A stretch of 64,000 bases of DNA from Flavobacterium sp. MFBS3-15 (GTDB lineage: Bacteria > Bacteroidota > Bacteroidia > Flavobacteriales > Flavobacteriaceae), in assembly GCF_026107645.2 (NCBI RefSeq), contig NZ_JAPCHV010000006.1:1-64000 (forward strand), given 5' to 3'. The translations under genes were made by a program, and so were the position numbers. The notes under the pieces were generated by a model. That model was not told where the DNA came from. It saw nothing but the letters and a program-made list of their open reading frames with translations, and did not search any database. Of this stretch, positions 26,731-35,345 are shown piece by piece (within the stretch, counting starts at the first letter, position 1; each line of letters starts with the position of its first letter).

Positions 26731-27396
26731 ATGGACGATTTGGTTTTACATATGCGGGATGCAGGCGGCAAGGATTGGGCAACCATCCTGTTCGTGTTGT
26801 GCTTTGGCCTTATCGCCATCAACAGGGCAGTATTCGAAACACGGTTTGCCGAATTCATAAAGCTTGCCGTGTCCGATAAATATACCAAGATATACAAGGA
26901 CAGCGGCAACTTGCTGAGCTGGTTTACCATCTCGTTCTTTTTTATCCAGGTAATCTCATTTACCTTCCTGCTGCAATTCCTGCTGAGCTATTTCCACCTG
27001 GCCGAAAAAACAAGCTGGGTGTCGTTCATACAGCTGTTCACTTTCATCGCTGTTTTTATACTGGCGAAATTCCTGATTGAGAAGATTATCGCCACTTCCT
27101 TCAACATAGAGGAGTTCAATGAGCAGTTCAACCTGCAAAAAGTAAATTACCGCACCTATATCGGGCTCTTGCTGCTTCCTGTGAATGTGATTCTGTTTTA
27201 CAATGATGCCATACCGCCCATTGTATTATATGTAATTATTGCCGCAATATTAGGTGCAAGCGTGTTTTCTTACCTTATTTCATTAAGGATATATCAAAAT
27301 TTGATACTGGGCAAATTATTTTATTTTATTTTGTATCTTTGCGCACTTGAAATAGCACCCTATTATTTCATGTATTATTGGTTTACAAAAAGCTAG
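26731..27396 (+). CDS. DUF4271 integral membrane protein
   Basis: 221 residues with about six hydrophobic helices. The first cytoplasmic loop (RFAEFIKLAVSDKYTKIYKDSGNLLSWFT) and the FNLQKVNYRTYIGLLLLPVNVILFY segment are features of DUF4271, a Bacteroidetes membrane family of unknown function. It precedes hemD by 18 bp; this pairing is familiar from flavobacterial genomes and suggests co-transcription, not necessarily a shared function. Confidence 0.85.
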   Translation: MDDLVLHMRDAGGKDWATILFVLCFGLIAINRAVFETRFAEFIKLAVSDKYTKIYKDSGNLLSWFTISFFFIQVISFTFLLQFLLSYFHLAEKTSWVSFIQLFTFIAVFILAKFLIEKIIATSFNIEEFNEQFNLQKVNYRTYIGLLLLPVNVILFYNDAIPPIVLYVIIAAILGASVFSYLISLRIYQNLILGKLFYFILYLCALEIAPYYFMYYWFTKS

Positions 27397-27414
27397 AAAA
27401 GAATTGCTATTAAT

Positions 27415-28164
27415 ATGAAAGTGAAAACTATACTGGTTTCGCAGCCTGAACCTAAAGTAGACAACTCGCCGTACTTCGAGATACAGCAAAAACTAAAGGT
27501 TAAAGTCGACTTCAGGCCATTTATCCACGTGGAGGGTGTTACAGCTAAAGACGTCAGAGCGCAAAAGATTGACCTGAACAATTACACAGCGATAATCCTT
27601 ACAAGCAAAAACTCAATAGACCACTTTTTCCGTGTGGCAGAGGAAATGCGCTTCAAGGTGCCTGAAAACCTGAAGTACTTTTGCCAGAGCGAGGCCATTG
27701 CCTTTTACCTGCAGAAATATGTAGTGTACAGAAAAAGGAAAATTTATGTCGGCCAGAAGGATTTTGCAGATTTGTCGCCGCTTATCAAAAAATACAAGGA
27801 TGAGAAGTTCCTGCTTCCTGCATCCGACCAGCTTAACTTTGACATACCCCAAACGTTAAACAACCTTAAGGTAGACTGGACTCCCGGTACTTTCTATAAA
27901 ACCGTGATGAGCGACCTGAGCGACCTCAAGGATGTGTATTATGATGTGCTTGCTTTTTTCAGCCCTACAGGTATTAAGTCACTGTTCAAAAATTTTCCCG
28001 ACTTCCAGCAGAACAATACTCGCATAGCGGTTTTTGGGAGCACTACACAGAAGGAAGCCCTGGATCACGGACTTCGCGTAGATATCATGGCCCCGACACC
28101 GGATACCCCATCCATGACCATGGCGCTTGAGAAGTACATCGTAAAAGCGAATAAAGAGAAATAG
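27415..28164 (+). CDS. hemD: Uroporphyrinogen-III synthase
   Basis: 249 residues, the usual length. Segments fitting the bilobed HemD fold: KTILVSQPEP at the start, DLNNYTAIILTSKNSIDHFF, KYFCQSEAIAFYLQKY, EKFLLPASDQLNFDIPQTL, YDVLAFFSPTGIKSLFKNFP and IAVFGSTTQKEALDHG. HemD sequences are poorly conserved, but this set and order are good support. It cyclises hydroxymethylbilane to uroporphyrinogen III in haem synthesis. An intrinsic terminator follows. Confidence 0.9.
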   Translation: MKVKTILVSQPEPKVDNSPYFEIQQKLKVKVDFRPFIHVEGVTAKDVRAQKIDLNNYTAIILTSKNSIDHFFRVAEEMRFKVPENLKYFCQSEAIAFYLQKYVVYRKRKIYVGQKDFADLSPLIKKYKDEKFLLPASDQLNFDIPQTLNNLKVDWTPGTFYKTVMSDLSDLKDVYYDVLAFFSPTGIKSLFKNFPDFQQNNTRIAVFGSTTQKEALDHGLRVDIMAPTPDTPSMTMALEKYIVKANKEK

Positions 28165-28185
28165 ATTCACTTTAATAAAATAATA

Positions 28186-28214
28186 ATAGCCGCTTTTTGA
28201 GCGGCTATATTTTT
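28186..28214 (+). terminator. Intrinsic terminator of hemD
   Basis: Stem ATAGCCGC/GCGGCTAT (28186-28193, 28201-28208), 7-base loop, then ATTTTTATA. Confidence 0.85.
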
Positions 28215-28264
28215 ATATCAGAGTTTGAGTTTGGATTGCTTTCTTCCAAATAATGAACGGCAGC

Positions 28265-28294
28265 CAAAAAAAAACCGCCCCTTTTACAGGGCGG
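28265..28294 (-). terminator. Intrinsic terminator of pckA
   Basis: Stem CCGCCC/GGGCGG (28275-28280, 28289-28294) with nine T residues following on the minus strand. Confidence 0.85.
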
Positions 28295-28330
28295 CCTTCT
28301 TTCCAAAAAACATCTATTCTAAAATTCACA

Positions 28331-29932
28331 TTATGCCAACGGTCCGCCGGCCATAATTTCGTCATTGGCAAACTCTTCAAACTTGGCAAAGTTCTTCCTG
28401 AAAGCATCTGCAAGCTCAAGCGCCTGGGCATCATAAGCCTCCTTGTCAGACCATGTATCCCTTGGGTTCAGCACATCATTCGGAACATTAGGGCAGGTTT
28501 GCGGTATGGCAAGGCCAAATACTTTGTGGTTTTCAAAAGCCACGTTTTCAAGTTCACCATTCAGGGCGGCAGTAATCATTGCCCTGGTATATTTTAGTTT
28601 CATCCTGTGGCCGGTGCCATAAGCGCCTCCGGTCCATCCGGTATTGATAAGCCAAACGTTTACGCCGGCATCTGTCATCTTTTTTATAAGCATTTCAGCA
28701 TATTTTGCAGGGTGCAACGGCATGAAAGGTGCGCCAAAGCATGCTGAAAATGTGGTTTGCGGCTCATTGACACCCGCCTCTGTACCTGCAACTTTTGCCG
28801 TATAGCCGGAAATGAAGTAGTAAGCCGCCTGTCCCGGTGTCAGTTTAGAGATTGGGGGCAGTATACCGAATGAGTCGGCGCTAAGGAAGAATATGTTCTT
28901 CGGGTTATCGCCGACAGAGCCTGGCTGTATGTTGTCTATATGGTAAATCGGGTAGCTCACACGTGTGTTTTGCGTAATGGAGCTGTCGGTATAATCTACC
29001 TCATTTGTACCCGGTTTGAAAATAACATTCTCAAGGATGGCGCCGCGCTTTATGGCCCTGAAGATATCCGGTTCAGTCTCTTCCGTAAGGTTGATCACTT
29101 TTGCGTAGCAACCACCCTCAAAGTTGAATACGGTATTTTCATTGGTCCATCCGTGCTCGTCGTCGCCTATCAGCTTGCGCTTAGGGTCTGCAGACAAAGT
29201 AGTCTTGCCCGTACCCGAAAGCCCAAAGAATATGGCAGTATCACCCTGTTCGCCTACATTGGCGCTGCAGTGCATCGGGAAGGTATCTTTAAACACAGGA
29301 AGGATAAAGTTAAGCGCAGAGAAAATGCCTTTCTTCATTTCGCCGGTATATCCTGTACCGCCAATAAGGGCGATTTTCCTTGTAAAATCAAGTATTGCAA
29401 AATTGTGCGATCGGGTTCCGTCCACAGCAGGATCTGCCATGAAGCCGGGAGCGCACACTACATGCCATTCCGGTGTAAATTCATCAAGCTCATGCTCTTC
29501 AGGGCGAAGGAACATGTTGTAGCAAAAAAGGTTAGACCATGCTGTTTCGGTAACTACCCTTACATCCATACGGTAATTGGCATCCGAACATACATAGCTG
29601 TCGCGCACGAACACCTCTTTCCCCGAAAGATAAGCGGCTACTTTTTTGTGAAGCGCATCAAATTTGTCACTATCAAAAGGAATGTTTACGTTGCCCCACC
29701 AAACTTTGTCAGCGGTAATGTTATCTTTTACGATAAAACGGTCCTGTGGCGACCTTCCGGTAAACTCACCTGTATTGATGGCAAGTGCGCCTGTTGAGCT
29801 TTCTACACCCTGCCCGTTTTCAATAGTAATGTTGTGCAGTTCGTCCGGAGACAACTGGTATCTTATATGAGCATCTTTAATTCCTATATTCTCCAGCGAA
29901 ATCGTTTTCGTGAAAAGGCCGTAATTGTCCAT
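28331..29932 (-). CDS. pckA: Phosphoenolpyruvate carboxykinase (ATP)
   Basis: 533 residues from the ATG at 29932. A longer frame from a TTG at 29968 would overlap the -7 box, so the ATG (MDNYGLFTK) is preferred. Signatures: TGEFTGRSPQDRFIV, the catalytic/metal region FPMHCSANVGEQGD, the P-loop FFGLSGTGKTTLS, GDDEHGW and INTGWTGGAYGTGHRM. The enzyme makes PEP and CO2 from oxaloacetate with ATP at the head of gluconeogenesis. Single-gene transcript with its own terminator. Confidence 0.97.
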   Translation of the reverse strand: MDNYGLFTKTISLENIGIKDAHIRYQLSPDELHNITIENGQGVESSTGALAINTGEFTGRSPQDRFIVKDNITADKVWWGNVNIPFDSDKFDALHKKVAAYLSGKEVFVRDSYVCSDANYRMDVRVVTETAWSNLFCYNMFLRPEEHELDEFTPEWHVVCAPGFMADPAVDGTRSHNFAILDFTRKIALIGGTGYTGEMKKGIFSALNFILPVFKDTFPMHCSANVGEQGDTAIFFGLSGTGKTTLSADPKRKLIGDDEHGWTNENTVFNFEGGCYAKVINLTEETEPDIFRAIKRGAILENVIFKPGTNEVDYTDSSITQNTRVSYPIYHIDNIQPGSVGDNPKNIFFLSADSFGILPPISKLTPGQAAYYFISGYTAKVAGTEAGVNEPQTTFSACFGAPFMPLHPAKYAEMLIKKMTDAGVNVWLINTGWTGGAYGTGHRMKLKYTRAMITAALNGELENVAFENHKVFGLAIPQTCPNVPNDVLNPRDTWSDKEAYDAQALELADAFRKNFAKFEEFANDEIMAGGPLA

Positions 29933-29965
29933 ACTTTTTACAATGTGTTGAGTTGTTTCAAAGGG

Positions 29966-29973
29966 CAAATGTA
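29966..29973 (-). promoter_or_regulatory. -7 box of pckA
   Basis: The minus strand reads TACATTTG, with a TTTG 15 bases further upstream (29989-29992). It overlaps the TTG that would extend the pckA frame, which argues for the ATG at 29932. Confidence 0.6.
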
Positions 29974-30011
29974 AAAAATAATTTGTTACAAAATAAGGAT
30001 TTGGAAAAAAA

Positions 30012-30398
30012 TTATCCTTTTCGTTTCATTATGTTTAAAAATAACACCACCCATGCCAGTATTAGTAATAATCCTCCAATTGGCGTAATAAAGCCAATTT
30101 TGCCGAAATCAAAGGAAAAGAGCGCATTACAGGCTAAAAAATAGATTGAAAACGAAAAAAACAAAACCCCTGAAACAGTAAGCCATAAAACTGCTTTTTT
30201 CGCCTTTTCGGATACGAGTGAAGTGGTCCCTACAAAAAGCAAAAACAGCGCATGGTACATTTGGTAGCGAACACCTGTTTCGAAAACAATTATCTTATCC
30301 GGCTCGATGAGCTCTTTAAGGCCATGTGCCCCAAATGCGCCTAAAATAATTCCTATTGCTCCCAAAACTGCTGCTACGGCTATAATTTTTCTGTCCAT
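30012..30398 (-). CDS. DUF423 membrane protein (YgdD-like)
   Basis: 128 residues with four hydrophobic helices. The family motifs AAVLGAIGIILGAFGAHGLK, VRYQMYHALFLLFVG and ITPIGGLLLILAWVVLF identify DUF423, a widespread small inner-membrane family of unknown function. It is transcribed alone towards pckA, 79 bp from the pckA start codon. Confidence 0.9.
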   Translation of the reverse strand: MDRKIIAVAAVLGAIGIILGAFGAHGLKELIEPDKIIVFETGVRYQMYHALFLLFVGTTSLVSEKAKKAVLWLTVSGVLFFSFSIYFLACNALFSFDFGKIGFITPIGGLLLILAWVVLFLNIMKRKG

Positions 30399-30512
30399 GG
30401 TATTTATTTTGAAGGTAAAGTTAAAAAGTTTTTGAGCAAATACTTCTGAAAAAGTTTTCGGGAATATAACATTTGATTAATTTCGTGTTAGAATTTACGA
30501 AAAACACAAATA

Positions 30513-31883
30513 ATGAGGAATATTTTAATTATTGGCGCAGGCCGTTCGGCTTCGTCACTAATAGAATACCTGTTGAATAAAGCGGAGGCCGAAAACCTCC
30601 ATATTACGATAGGCGACCTTTCGGTAGAGCTGGCAGAGCGCAAAACCAAAGGGCACCCAAGGGCTTCGGCCATTACCTTTGATATTTTTGATGAAGACCA
30701 GCGCAGGGAAGAAATAAGCAAGGCCGATGTGGTAATTTCCATGCTGCCGGCCCACCTGCACTACGAGGTGGCTAAAGATTGCATTACCCATAAAAAACAC
30801 ATGGTTACGGCATCCTACATCAGCCCGGCCATGCAGGAGCTTGACAGCCAGGTTGTGGCCAATAACCTCATTTTCATGAACGAGATTGGGCTCGACCCGG
30901 GTATCGACCACATGAGCGCAATGAAGATCATCGAGGAGATTCGTGACAAAGGAGGCAAAGTGCTGTTGTTTGAGTCATTCTGTGGCGGCCTTGTGGCACC
31001 GGAGAGTGACAATAACCTGTGGAATTATAAGTTTACCTGGAACCCGCGCAACGTGGTGCTTGCCGGGCAGGGTGGTGCCGCCAAGTTCATACAGGAAGGC
31101 ACTTACAAGTATATCCCCTATAATAAATTGTTTCGCCGCACGGAGTTCATGGATGTAGAAGGCTATGGGCGCTTTGAAGGCTATGCCAACCGCGACTCCC
31201 TCAAATACCGCAGCGTTTACGGCCTCGATGATGCACTCACGCTATACCGGGGCACGCTCAGGAGGGTAGGCTTTTCTAAGTCGTGGAATATGTTCATACA
31301 ATTGGGAATGACTGAAGACACCTATGTGATGGAGAATTCAGAAACCATGAGCTACCGTGAGTTTACCAATTCATTCCTGCCGTACCATCCTACCGATTCG
31401 GTAGAGCTAAAATTAAGGCATATCCTTAAGATAGACCAGGACGACATCCAGTGGGACAAGCTTGTAGAGCTCGACCTGTTTAATGATGATAAGATTGTCG
31501 GCCTCCGCAATGCTACTCCTGCGCAGATATTGGAGAAGATACTGTCTGACAAATGGACCCTGAACGCTGCCGACAAGGATATGATCGTGATGTACCACAA
31601 AATCGGATATGAGATAAACGGCCATCAACAACAAGTTGATGCAACCATGGTGTGCATAGGCGACGACCAAACCTATACCGCTATGGCCAAAACGGTTGGC
31701 CTGCCTGTAGCAATGGCTGCACTCCAGATACTCAACGGAAATATAACAACACCGGGCGTACAGCTTCCGATAAACAGGGAAGTTTATCTTCCGATACTAA
31801 AAGAACTTGAAGAATTTGGGGTTGTCTTTAATGAAAAGCATGTTCCGTACCAGGGCTACAACCCGGACAATGTAGCAAGCTAA
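30513..31883 (+). CDS. Saccharopine dehydrogenase family protein
   Basis: 456 residues. N-terminal Rossmann fold ILIIGAGRSASSLIEYLL, then ADVVISMLPAHLHYEVAKDCI, HMVTASYISPAM, NEIGLDPGIDHMSAMKIIEEI, FESFCGGLVAPESDNNLWNYK and the domain closing with GHQQQVDATMVCIGDDQTYTAMAKTVGLP. These match the saccharopine dehydrogenase / lysine-ketoglutarate reductase family. In flavobacteria it is most likely used in lysine turnover; direction and exact substrate are not settled by sequence. An Lrp-type regulator follows after 190 bp, a plausible controller of amino-acid metabolism. Confidence 0.9.
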   Translation: MRNILIIGAGRSASSLIEYLLNKAEAENLHITIGDLSVELAERKTKGHPRASAITFDIFDEDQRREEISKADVVISMLPAHLHYEVAKDCITHKKHMVTASYISPAMQELDSQVVANNLIFMNEIGLDPGIDHMSAMKIIEEIRDKGGKVLLFESFCGGLVAPESDNNLWNYKFTWNPRNVVLAGQGGAAKFIQEGTYKYIPYNKLFRRTEFMDVEGYGRFEGYANRDSLKYRSVYGLDDALTLYRGTLRRVGFSKSWNMFIQLGMTEDTYVMENSETMSYREFTNSFLPYHPTDSVELKLRHILKIDQDDIQWDKLVELDLFNDDKIVGLRNATPAQILEKILSDKWTLNAADKDMIVMYHKIGYEINGHQQQVDATMVCIGDDQTYTAMAKTVGLPVAMAALQILNGNITTPGVQLPINREVYLPILKELEEFGVVFNEKHVPYQGYNPDNVAS

Positions 31884-31908
31884 TCCCACTTAACTAACCC
31901 AAACTCCG

Positions 31909-31943
31909 AAACCTCCCGCTAACTACGGGAGGTTTCATTTTTT
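31909..31943 (+). terminator. Intrinsic terminator of the saccharopine dehydrogenase gene
   Basis: Stem AAACCTCCCG/CGGGAGGTTT (31909-31918, 31926-31935), 7-base loop, then CATTTTTT. Confidence 0.88.
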
Positions 31944-32048
31944 AGACGCTTTCAATTTCACCTACATTAGAAATCTTAAATGCAAATTACCTGATATCTT
32001 CTATAATCGAAATGACACGGACTACCTCTCATTTCATATCAAAATCGC

Positions 32049-32056
32049 TATATTTG
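32049..32056 (+). promoter_or_regulatory. -7 box of the Lrp-type regulator
   Basis: TATATTTG, followed directly by GATTTAAAATC (32056-32066), whose arms GATTT/AAATC are inverted and could be an autoregulatory site. Confidence 0.5.
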
Positions 32057-32073
32057 ATTTAAAATCATAACCC

Positions 32074-32544
32074 ATGAAGATCAATTCGCTTCAAATAGAA
32101 ATCGACGGTATTGATAAGGAAATATTGCGGGACCTTATGGAAGATGCCCGCAAGCCCATTTTGCAGATCGCTTCGAAAATAGGCATATCGGGCGCAGCCA
32201 TCCACCAACGGCTACGGAAACTGGAGCAGGCCGGGGTAATATCAGGTTCGCGGTTTATTGTCGACACGAGAGTGCTGGGGTACAGTACAATGGCATTTGT
32301 AGGCATCTATCTTGAAAAAGCCTCCAGCAATTCCGAAGCGGTAAAAGACCTCCGCAAGATTCCCGAAGTTTTGGAATGCCATTATACTACGGGAAACTGG
32401 TCCATCCTCATAAAGATCATCTGCCGTGATAATGAACACCTCATGCAGCTCCTCAACAACAAGATACAGCCCATACCGGGAGTGTCGCGTACCGAAACAT
32501 TCATTTCACTGGACCAGCAAATAGACAGGCAGATACAGGTATAA
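32074..32544 (+). CDS. Lrp/AsnC family transcriptional regulator
   Basis: 156 residues. An N-terminal helix-turn-helix (IDKEILRDLMEDARKPILQIASKIGISGAAIHQRLRKLEQAGVI, about 13-57) is followed by the RAM ligand-binding domain (about 75-150: MAFVGIYLEKA, VLECHYTTGNWSILIKIICRD, IPGVSRTETFISLD). Lrp-type regulators bind amino acids; the upstream saccharopine dehydrogenase suggests lysine-related control, an inference from position. It ends in a bidirectional terminator shared with the convergent peptidase gene. Confidence 0.93.
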   Translation: MKINSLQIEIDGIDKEILRDLMEDARKPILQIASKIGISGAAIHQRLRKLEQAGVISGSRFIVDTRVLGYSTMAFVGIYLEKASSNSEAVKDLRKIPEVLECHYTTGNWSILIKIICRDNEHLMQLLNNKIQPIPGVSRTETFISLDQQIDRQIQV

Positions 32545-32618
32545 TTTCAGATTTCAGAAGGTAGATTTCAGATTGGGCTGCACTCAGCCGGATGAGTATT
32601 TCTTGTAGGGATTAAACC

Positions 32619-32651
32619 AAAAAAAACCGCCGGATATCCTGGCGGTTTTTG
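32619..32651. terminator. Bidirectional terminator between the Lrp gene and the zinc peptidase gene
   Basis: Stem CCGCC/GGCGG (32627-32631, 32641-32645) with A-run to the left and T-run to the right, serving both strands. The 45 bp before it contain several ATTTCAG repeats. Confidence 0.75.
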
Positions 32652-32675
32652 GGAATAAATATATAGAAAGGGAAA

Positions 32676-33386
32676 TTAATCCCTTGAACCTCCGAATATC
32701 CTGAGGCCGAAATACACCAGCATCGCCAGCGATCCCAACGCAGCAACCACATAGGTGCGTGCCGCCCATTTCAATGAATCTTCGGCTCCGGCATATTCCT
32801 GTTGGGTCAGCATGTTTTTGTTTTTCAACCAAGCCAGGGCACGGTTGCTCGCATCATACTCTACCGGAAGGGTAATGAAGGTGAACAGCGTTGTGATGGC
32901 ATACAGAATGAAGCCTGCAACAGCCATATAATAGCCAAGACCCATTTGCGCTCCTAACGCAAGGCTGATACCAATGAATATCAATATCTGCGAAAGGTTG
33001 GAAGATACATTCACCAGAGGTACCATCTTAGAGCGGAACGCCAGCATACTATAGGCTGTGGCGTGCTGTACGGCGTGGCCAACCTCGTGTGCCGCTACCG
33101 CCGCCGCTGCCGCATTGCGCTGGTTGTATACGGCCTCGCTAAGGTTTACTGTTTTTTTTAACGGATTGTAATGGTCGGTCAGATGCCCCCGTTCTGAAAC
33201 AACCCTTACATCATATATTCCATTATCATTTAGCATTTTTTGAGCTATCTCGGCACCGCTCATGCCGTTGCGAAGGTGCACTTTTGAATAATATTCAAAC
33301 TTGCTTTTCAGCCTAGCGCTTACAGCGAAACTTACGAGTGCTATCGCGCCAATGATTATCCAATAATAAATATCTCCGTACAACAT
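32676..33386 (-). CDS. Membrane zinc metallopeptidase (YugP-like)
   Basis: 236 residues from the ATG at 33386; a TTG two codons upstream is less likely. The HEVGH zinc motif lies at about residues 100-104 (VAAHEVGHAVQHA), preceded by a membrane helix (about 8-22) and followed by three more helices. The LKKTVNLSEAVYNQRNAAAAAVAAHE segment is typical of the Zn_peptidase_2 / YugP family (PF04298). These are inner-membrane proteases; targets are unknown. Confidence 0.92.
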   Translation of the reverse strand: MLYGDIYYWIIIGAIALVSFAVSARLKSKFEYYSKVHLRNGMSGAEIAQKMLNDNGIYDVRVVSERGHLTDHYNPLKKTVNLSEAVYNQRNAAAAAVAAHEVGHAVQHATAYSMLAFRSKMVPLVNVSSNLSQILIFIGISLALGAQMGLGYYMAVAGFILYAITTLFTFITLPVEYDASNRALAWLKNKNMLTQQEYAGAEDSLKWAARTYVVAALGSLAMLVYFGLRIFGGSRD

Positions 33387-33493
33387 ATTCAATTCGTTTT
33401 TATTGATTTACATAAAGCTAATCAAATTACGAACCAATCTGTACTAACGAAAGGTTAATGCCGTTTTGGCGGATTGCCTGACGAAATTTCAGG

Positions 33494-34138
33494 CTATTTA
33501 ACCGAAATTATAAATGCTTTTTTGAGCTTATCGGATCTGGACATACCGCCCGGATTGCATCCGGGAAGCCCTTCGGGGATGGGTTTGCCCATAGCATTAT
33601 AGTATTCTGTCCAGGCAGTGAAAAACTCATCCTTCCCCGGCTGTTTGTAGGTCATTGGCGAAAGTTCGAAAAATGGCTTGCCGCCATTGGCAAACAGGAA
33701 TGCGTCATATATAAGTTCCGAGCAGTAGTAGGCACCGTTGTTGTACACATATTCATCGTCATAGGGCACACCAAGCTGTTTCAGTGAAAAATCAATGGCT
33801 GTTGGGATAAGGTGGCGGTATTTTTCTTTCAGTCGCAGTACGGGCATGTCCTTTTTGGTGTTTTTCGAAAATTTCTCCAGTGTGGTAAGGCGTACGGCAC
33901 TGCCTGCCGCTTCAATGACGTACAGGGTATCATTACGATGGTATACCATGCCCATGTGGCTAAAGTCCTTTCCGTCATATCCTTCGGTCACGGCTTCAAT
34001 GGCATCGCACAGCGGTCCGCAATCCATGTCCTGGAAAATGAGGTCGCCGTCATTCAACAGGTTTACTGAATCTCCTTCAACGATTTGTGAAGATGCAGGC
34101 AGGGTAAAAATAAGGAAAAGCAACATCAGGTATCTCAT
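33494..34138 (-). CDS. YiiX/YebB-like NlpC/P60-type cysteine hydrolase, secreted
   Basis: 214 residues with a signal peptide (MRYLMLLFLIFTLPASSQ). The circularly permuted papain-like fold of the YiiX group is suggested by DGDLIFQDMDCG, FSHMGMVYHRNDTLYVIEA (His), and YYCSELIYDAFLFANG with the likely catalytic Cys. The family includes bacterial lipid or peptide hydrolases whose substrates are mostly unknown. Its ATG overlaps the stop of the upstream barrel-protein gene by four bases, so it is the last member of the truB-barrel-barrel-yiiX run. Confidence 0.87.
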   Translation of the reverse strand: MRYLMLLFLIFTLPASSQIVEGDSVNLLNDGDLIFQDMDCGPLCDAIEAVTEGYDGKDFSHMGMVYHRNDTLYVIEAAGSAVRLTTLEKFSKNTKKDMPVLRLKEKYRHLIPTAIDFSLKQLGVPYDDEYVYNNGAYYCSELIYDAFLFANGGKPFFELSPMTYKQPGKDEFFTAWTEYYNAMGKPIPEGLPGCNPGGMSRSDKLKKAFIISVK

Positions 34139-34761
34139 AGCCCAAAGTTAGTGATTGCAACGCCAAGGCTGATGCTCCCGGCATATTTATATTCATAAAT
34201 AGGAAAATCGCTCGCACTGAAGTCAAGGAAGATGGAGCCCGTGTTGTCAAATATCAGCCCGAGCCTGTACTTTTGGTACGCTCCTGAAAGATCGCCCCGC
34301 CCCAATGCATAACTCCAGCCATAGCCCGCCTGCATATAAATATTGGTTTCTTCCCAAATCTGCGGGGTAAACAGTATACTGCCGTACACCGGCGCATATA
34401 CCAGTTTTTCGGTCGCAAGCCAGTCGATGCCGGTATTCGCACTGATGCCTACCCACGATTTGTAATGCACGCCAAATCCAATGTTGGCACTAAGGCCGTT
34501 TGGTATGATATAATCCAATACATTTGGTTTGTAGTCTTCACCCGTTTCCGCATAGTACTCCTGTATCTCGTCGGTATACGGATTTGCACGGATAGGGACC
34601 GAAACCGACAGCTGCCCAAATATGAATTCGGCCGCAGGCTTGTCGCCCGGATCGGAATGGGTAATGAATACGGTTTCTTTCTTTTCGTCATCGTCCTGGC
34701 TGAAGCAGGAGAGTGATATGATGAGTAAAAAAGAGCTAAGGGTAGATTTGAAGGTTGGCAT
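34135..34761 (-). CDS. Outer-membrane-barrel-like secreted protein (tandem paralogue 2)
   Basis: 208 residues. A signal peptide (to about residue 22) is followed by alternating hydrophobic beta strands with glycine turns (LSANIGFGVHYKSWVGISANTGIDWLA, YMQAGYGWSYALGRGDLSGAYQKYRLGLIFDN) and a terminal hydrophobic strand. It is clearly paralogous to the gene immediately upstream at 34773-35345: both share KxWVGxSxNTGIDW and YALGRGDLxGxYQKYRLGxxFDN. No named family recognised; probably a small outer-membrane protein. Confidence 0.75.
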   Translation of the reverse strand: MPTFKSTLSSFLLIISLSCFSQDDDEKKETVFITHSDPGDKPAAEFIFGQLSVSVPIRANPYTDEIQEYYAETGEDYKPNVLDYIIPNGLSANIGFGVHYKSWVGISANTGIDWLATEKLVYAPVYGSILFTPQIWEETNIYMQAGYGWSYALGRGDLSGAYQKYRLGLIFDNTGSIFLDFSASDFPIYEYKYAGSISLGVAITNFGL

Positions 34762-34772
34762 CGTCAGTTGGG

Positions 34773-35345
34773 TTAGAAAGTAAAAAGACTGAAACCTATG
34801 GTAAAGGTTCCTGTTTCGCGGATGTCTTTCAGGGGATAGCCAAACAGGCTACCGTCGATGAATAGGCACATTTCATTATCAAACAGGATGCCCAAACGGT
34901 ATTTCTGGTAGGTGCCGTTTAGGTCACCGCGGCCTAATGCATAGGCTTGCCCAAGTCCTGCCTGCAACAACACGCTGGTATCTTTGTTGAAGTGTGGGTT
35001 TAGGGTAAGTATGCCATATATAGGCACCGATACCAGCTTTTGCATGATGCGCCAGTCAATGCCCGTGTTTACGCTGAGGCCAACCCATTTTTTCAGGTGG
35101 ATGCCCGCCCCGCCATGCAGGCTGATGCCATCGGGGATGAACCATGGCTCACTTTCTTCGGTTACGGGGTCGTAATTGCCACGGTTGGGGTTAAGGTTAA
35201 ACGGAACACCCAGGGCAACCTGCGTAAAAAGCATCCCATTCTCTTTTTCTTCGGGGGAGGAATAGGTCTGGTAAACGGTATCCTGCGCAAACAGGCTTAC
35301 GGATGCCAGCAGTACAAAACTAAGCAGTGCGGTCTTCAAGTCCAT
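34773..35345 (-). CDS. Outer-membrane-barrel-like secreted protein (tandem paralogue 1)
   Basis: 190 residues from the ATG at 35345, chosen because it begins the signal peptide (MDLKTALLSFVLLASVSLFAQ). The longer frame to 35393 would put a non-signal stretch in front. The start lies inside the 3' end of truB (26-bp overlap including the truB stop at 35320), implying translational coupling. The mature part is beta-barrel-like and paralogous to the next gene (shared GVHxKxWVGLSxNTGIDW-type and GRGDLNGTYQKYRLGILFDN segments). Confidence 0.75.
   Translation of the reverse strand: MDLKTALLSFVLLASVSLFAQDTVYQTYSSPEEKENGMLFTQVALGVPFNLNPNRGNYDPVTEESEPWFIPDGISLHGGAGIHLKKWVGLSVNTGIDWRIMQKLVSVPIYGILTLNPHFNKDTSVLLQAGLGQAYALGRGDLNGTYQKYRLGILFDNEMCLFIDGSLFGYPLKDIRETGTFTIGFSLFTF

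Noticed and set aside
29933..29968. Upstream TTG start for pckA
   Set aside because: It lies within the TACATTTG -7 box, so it would not be in the transcript.
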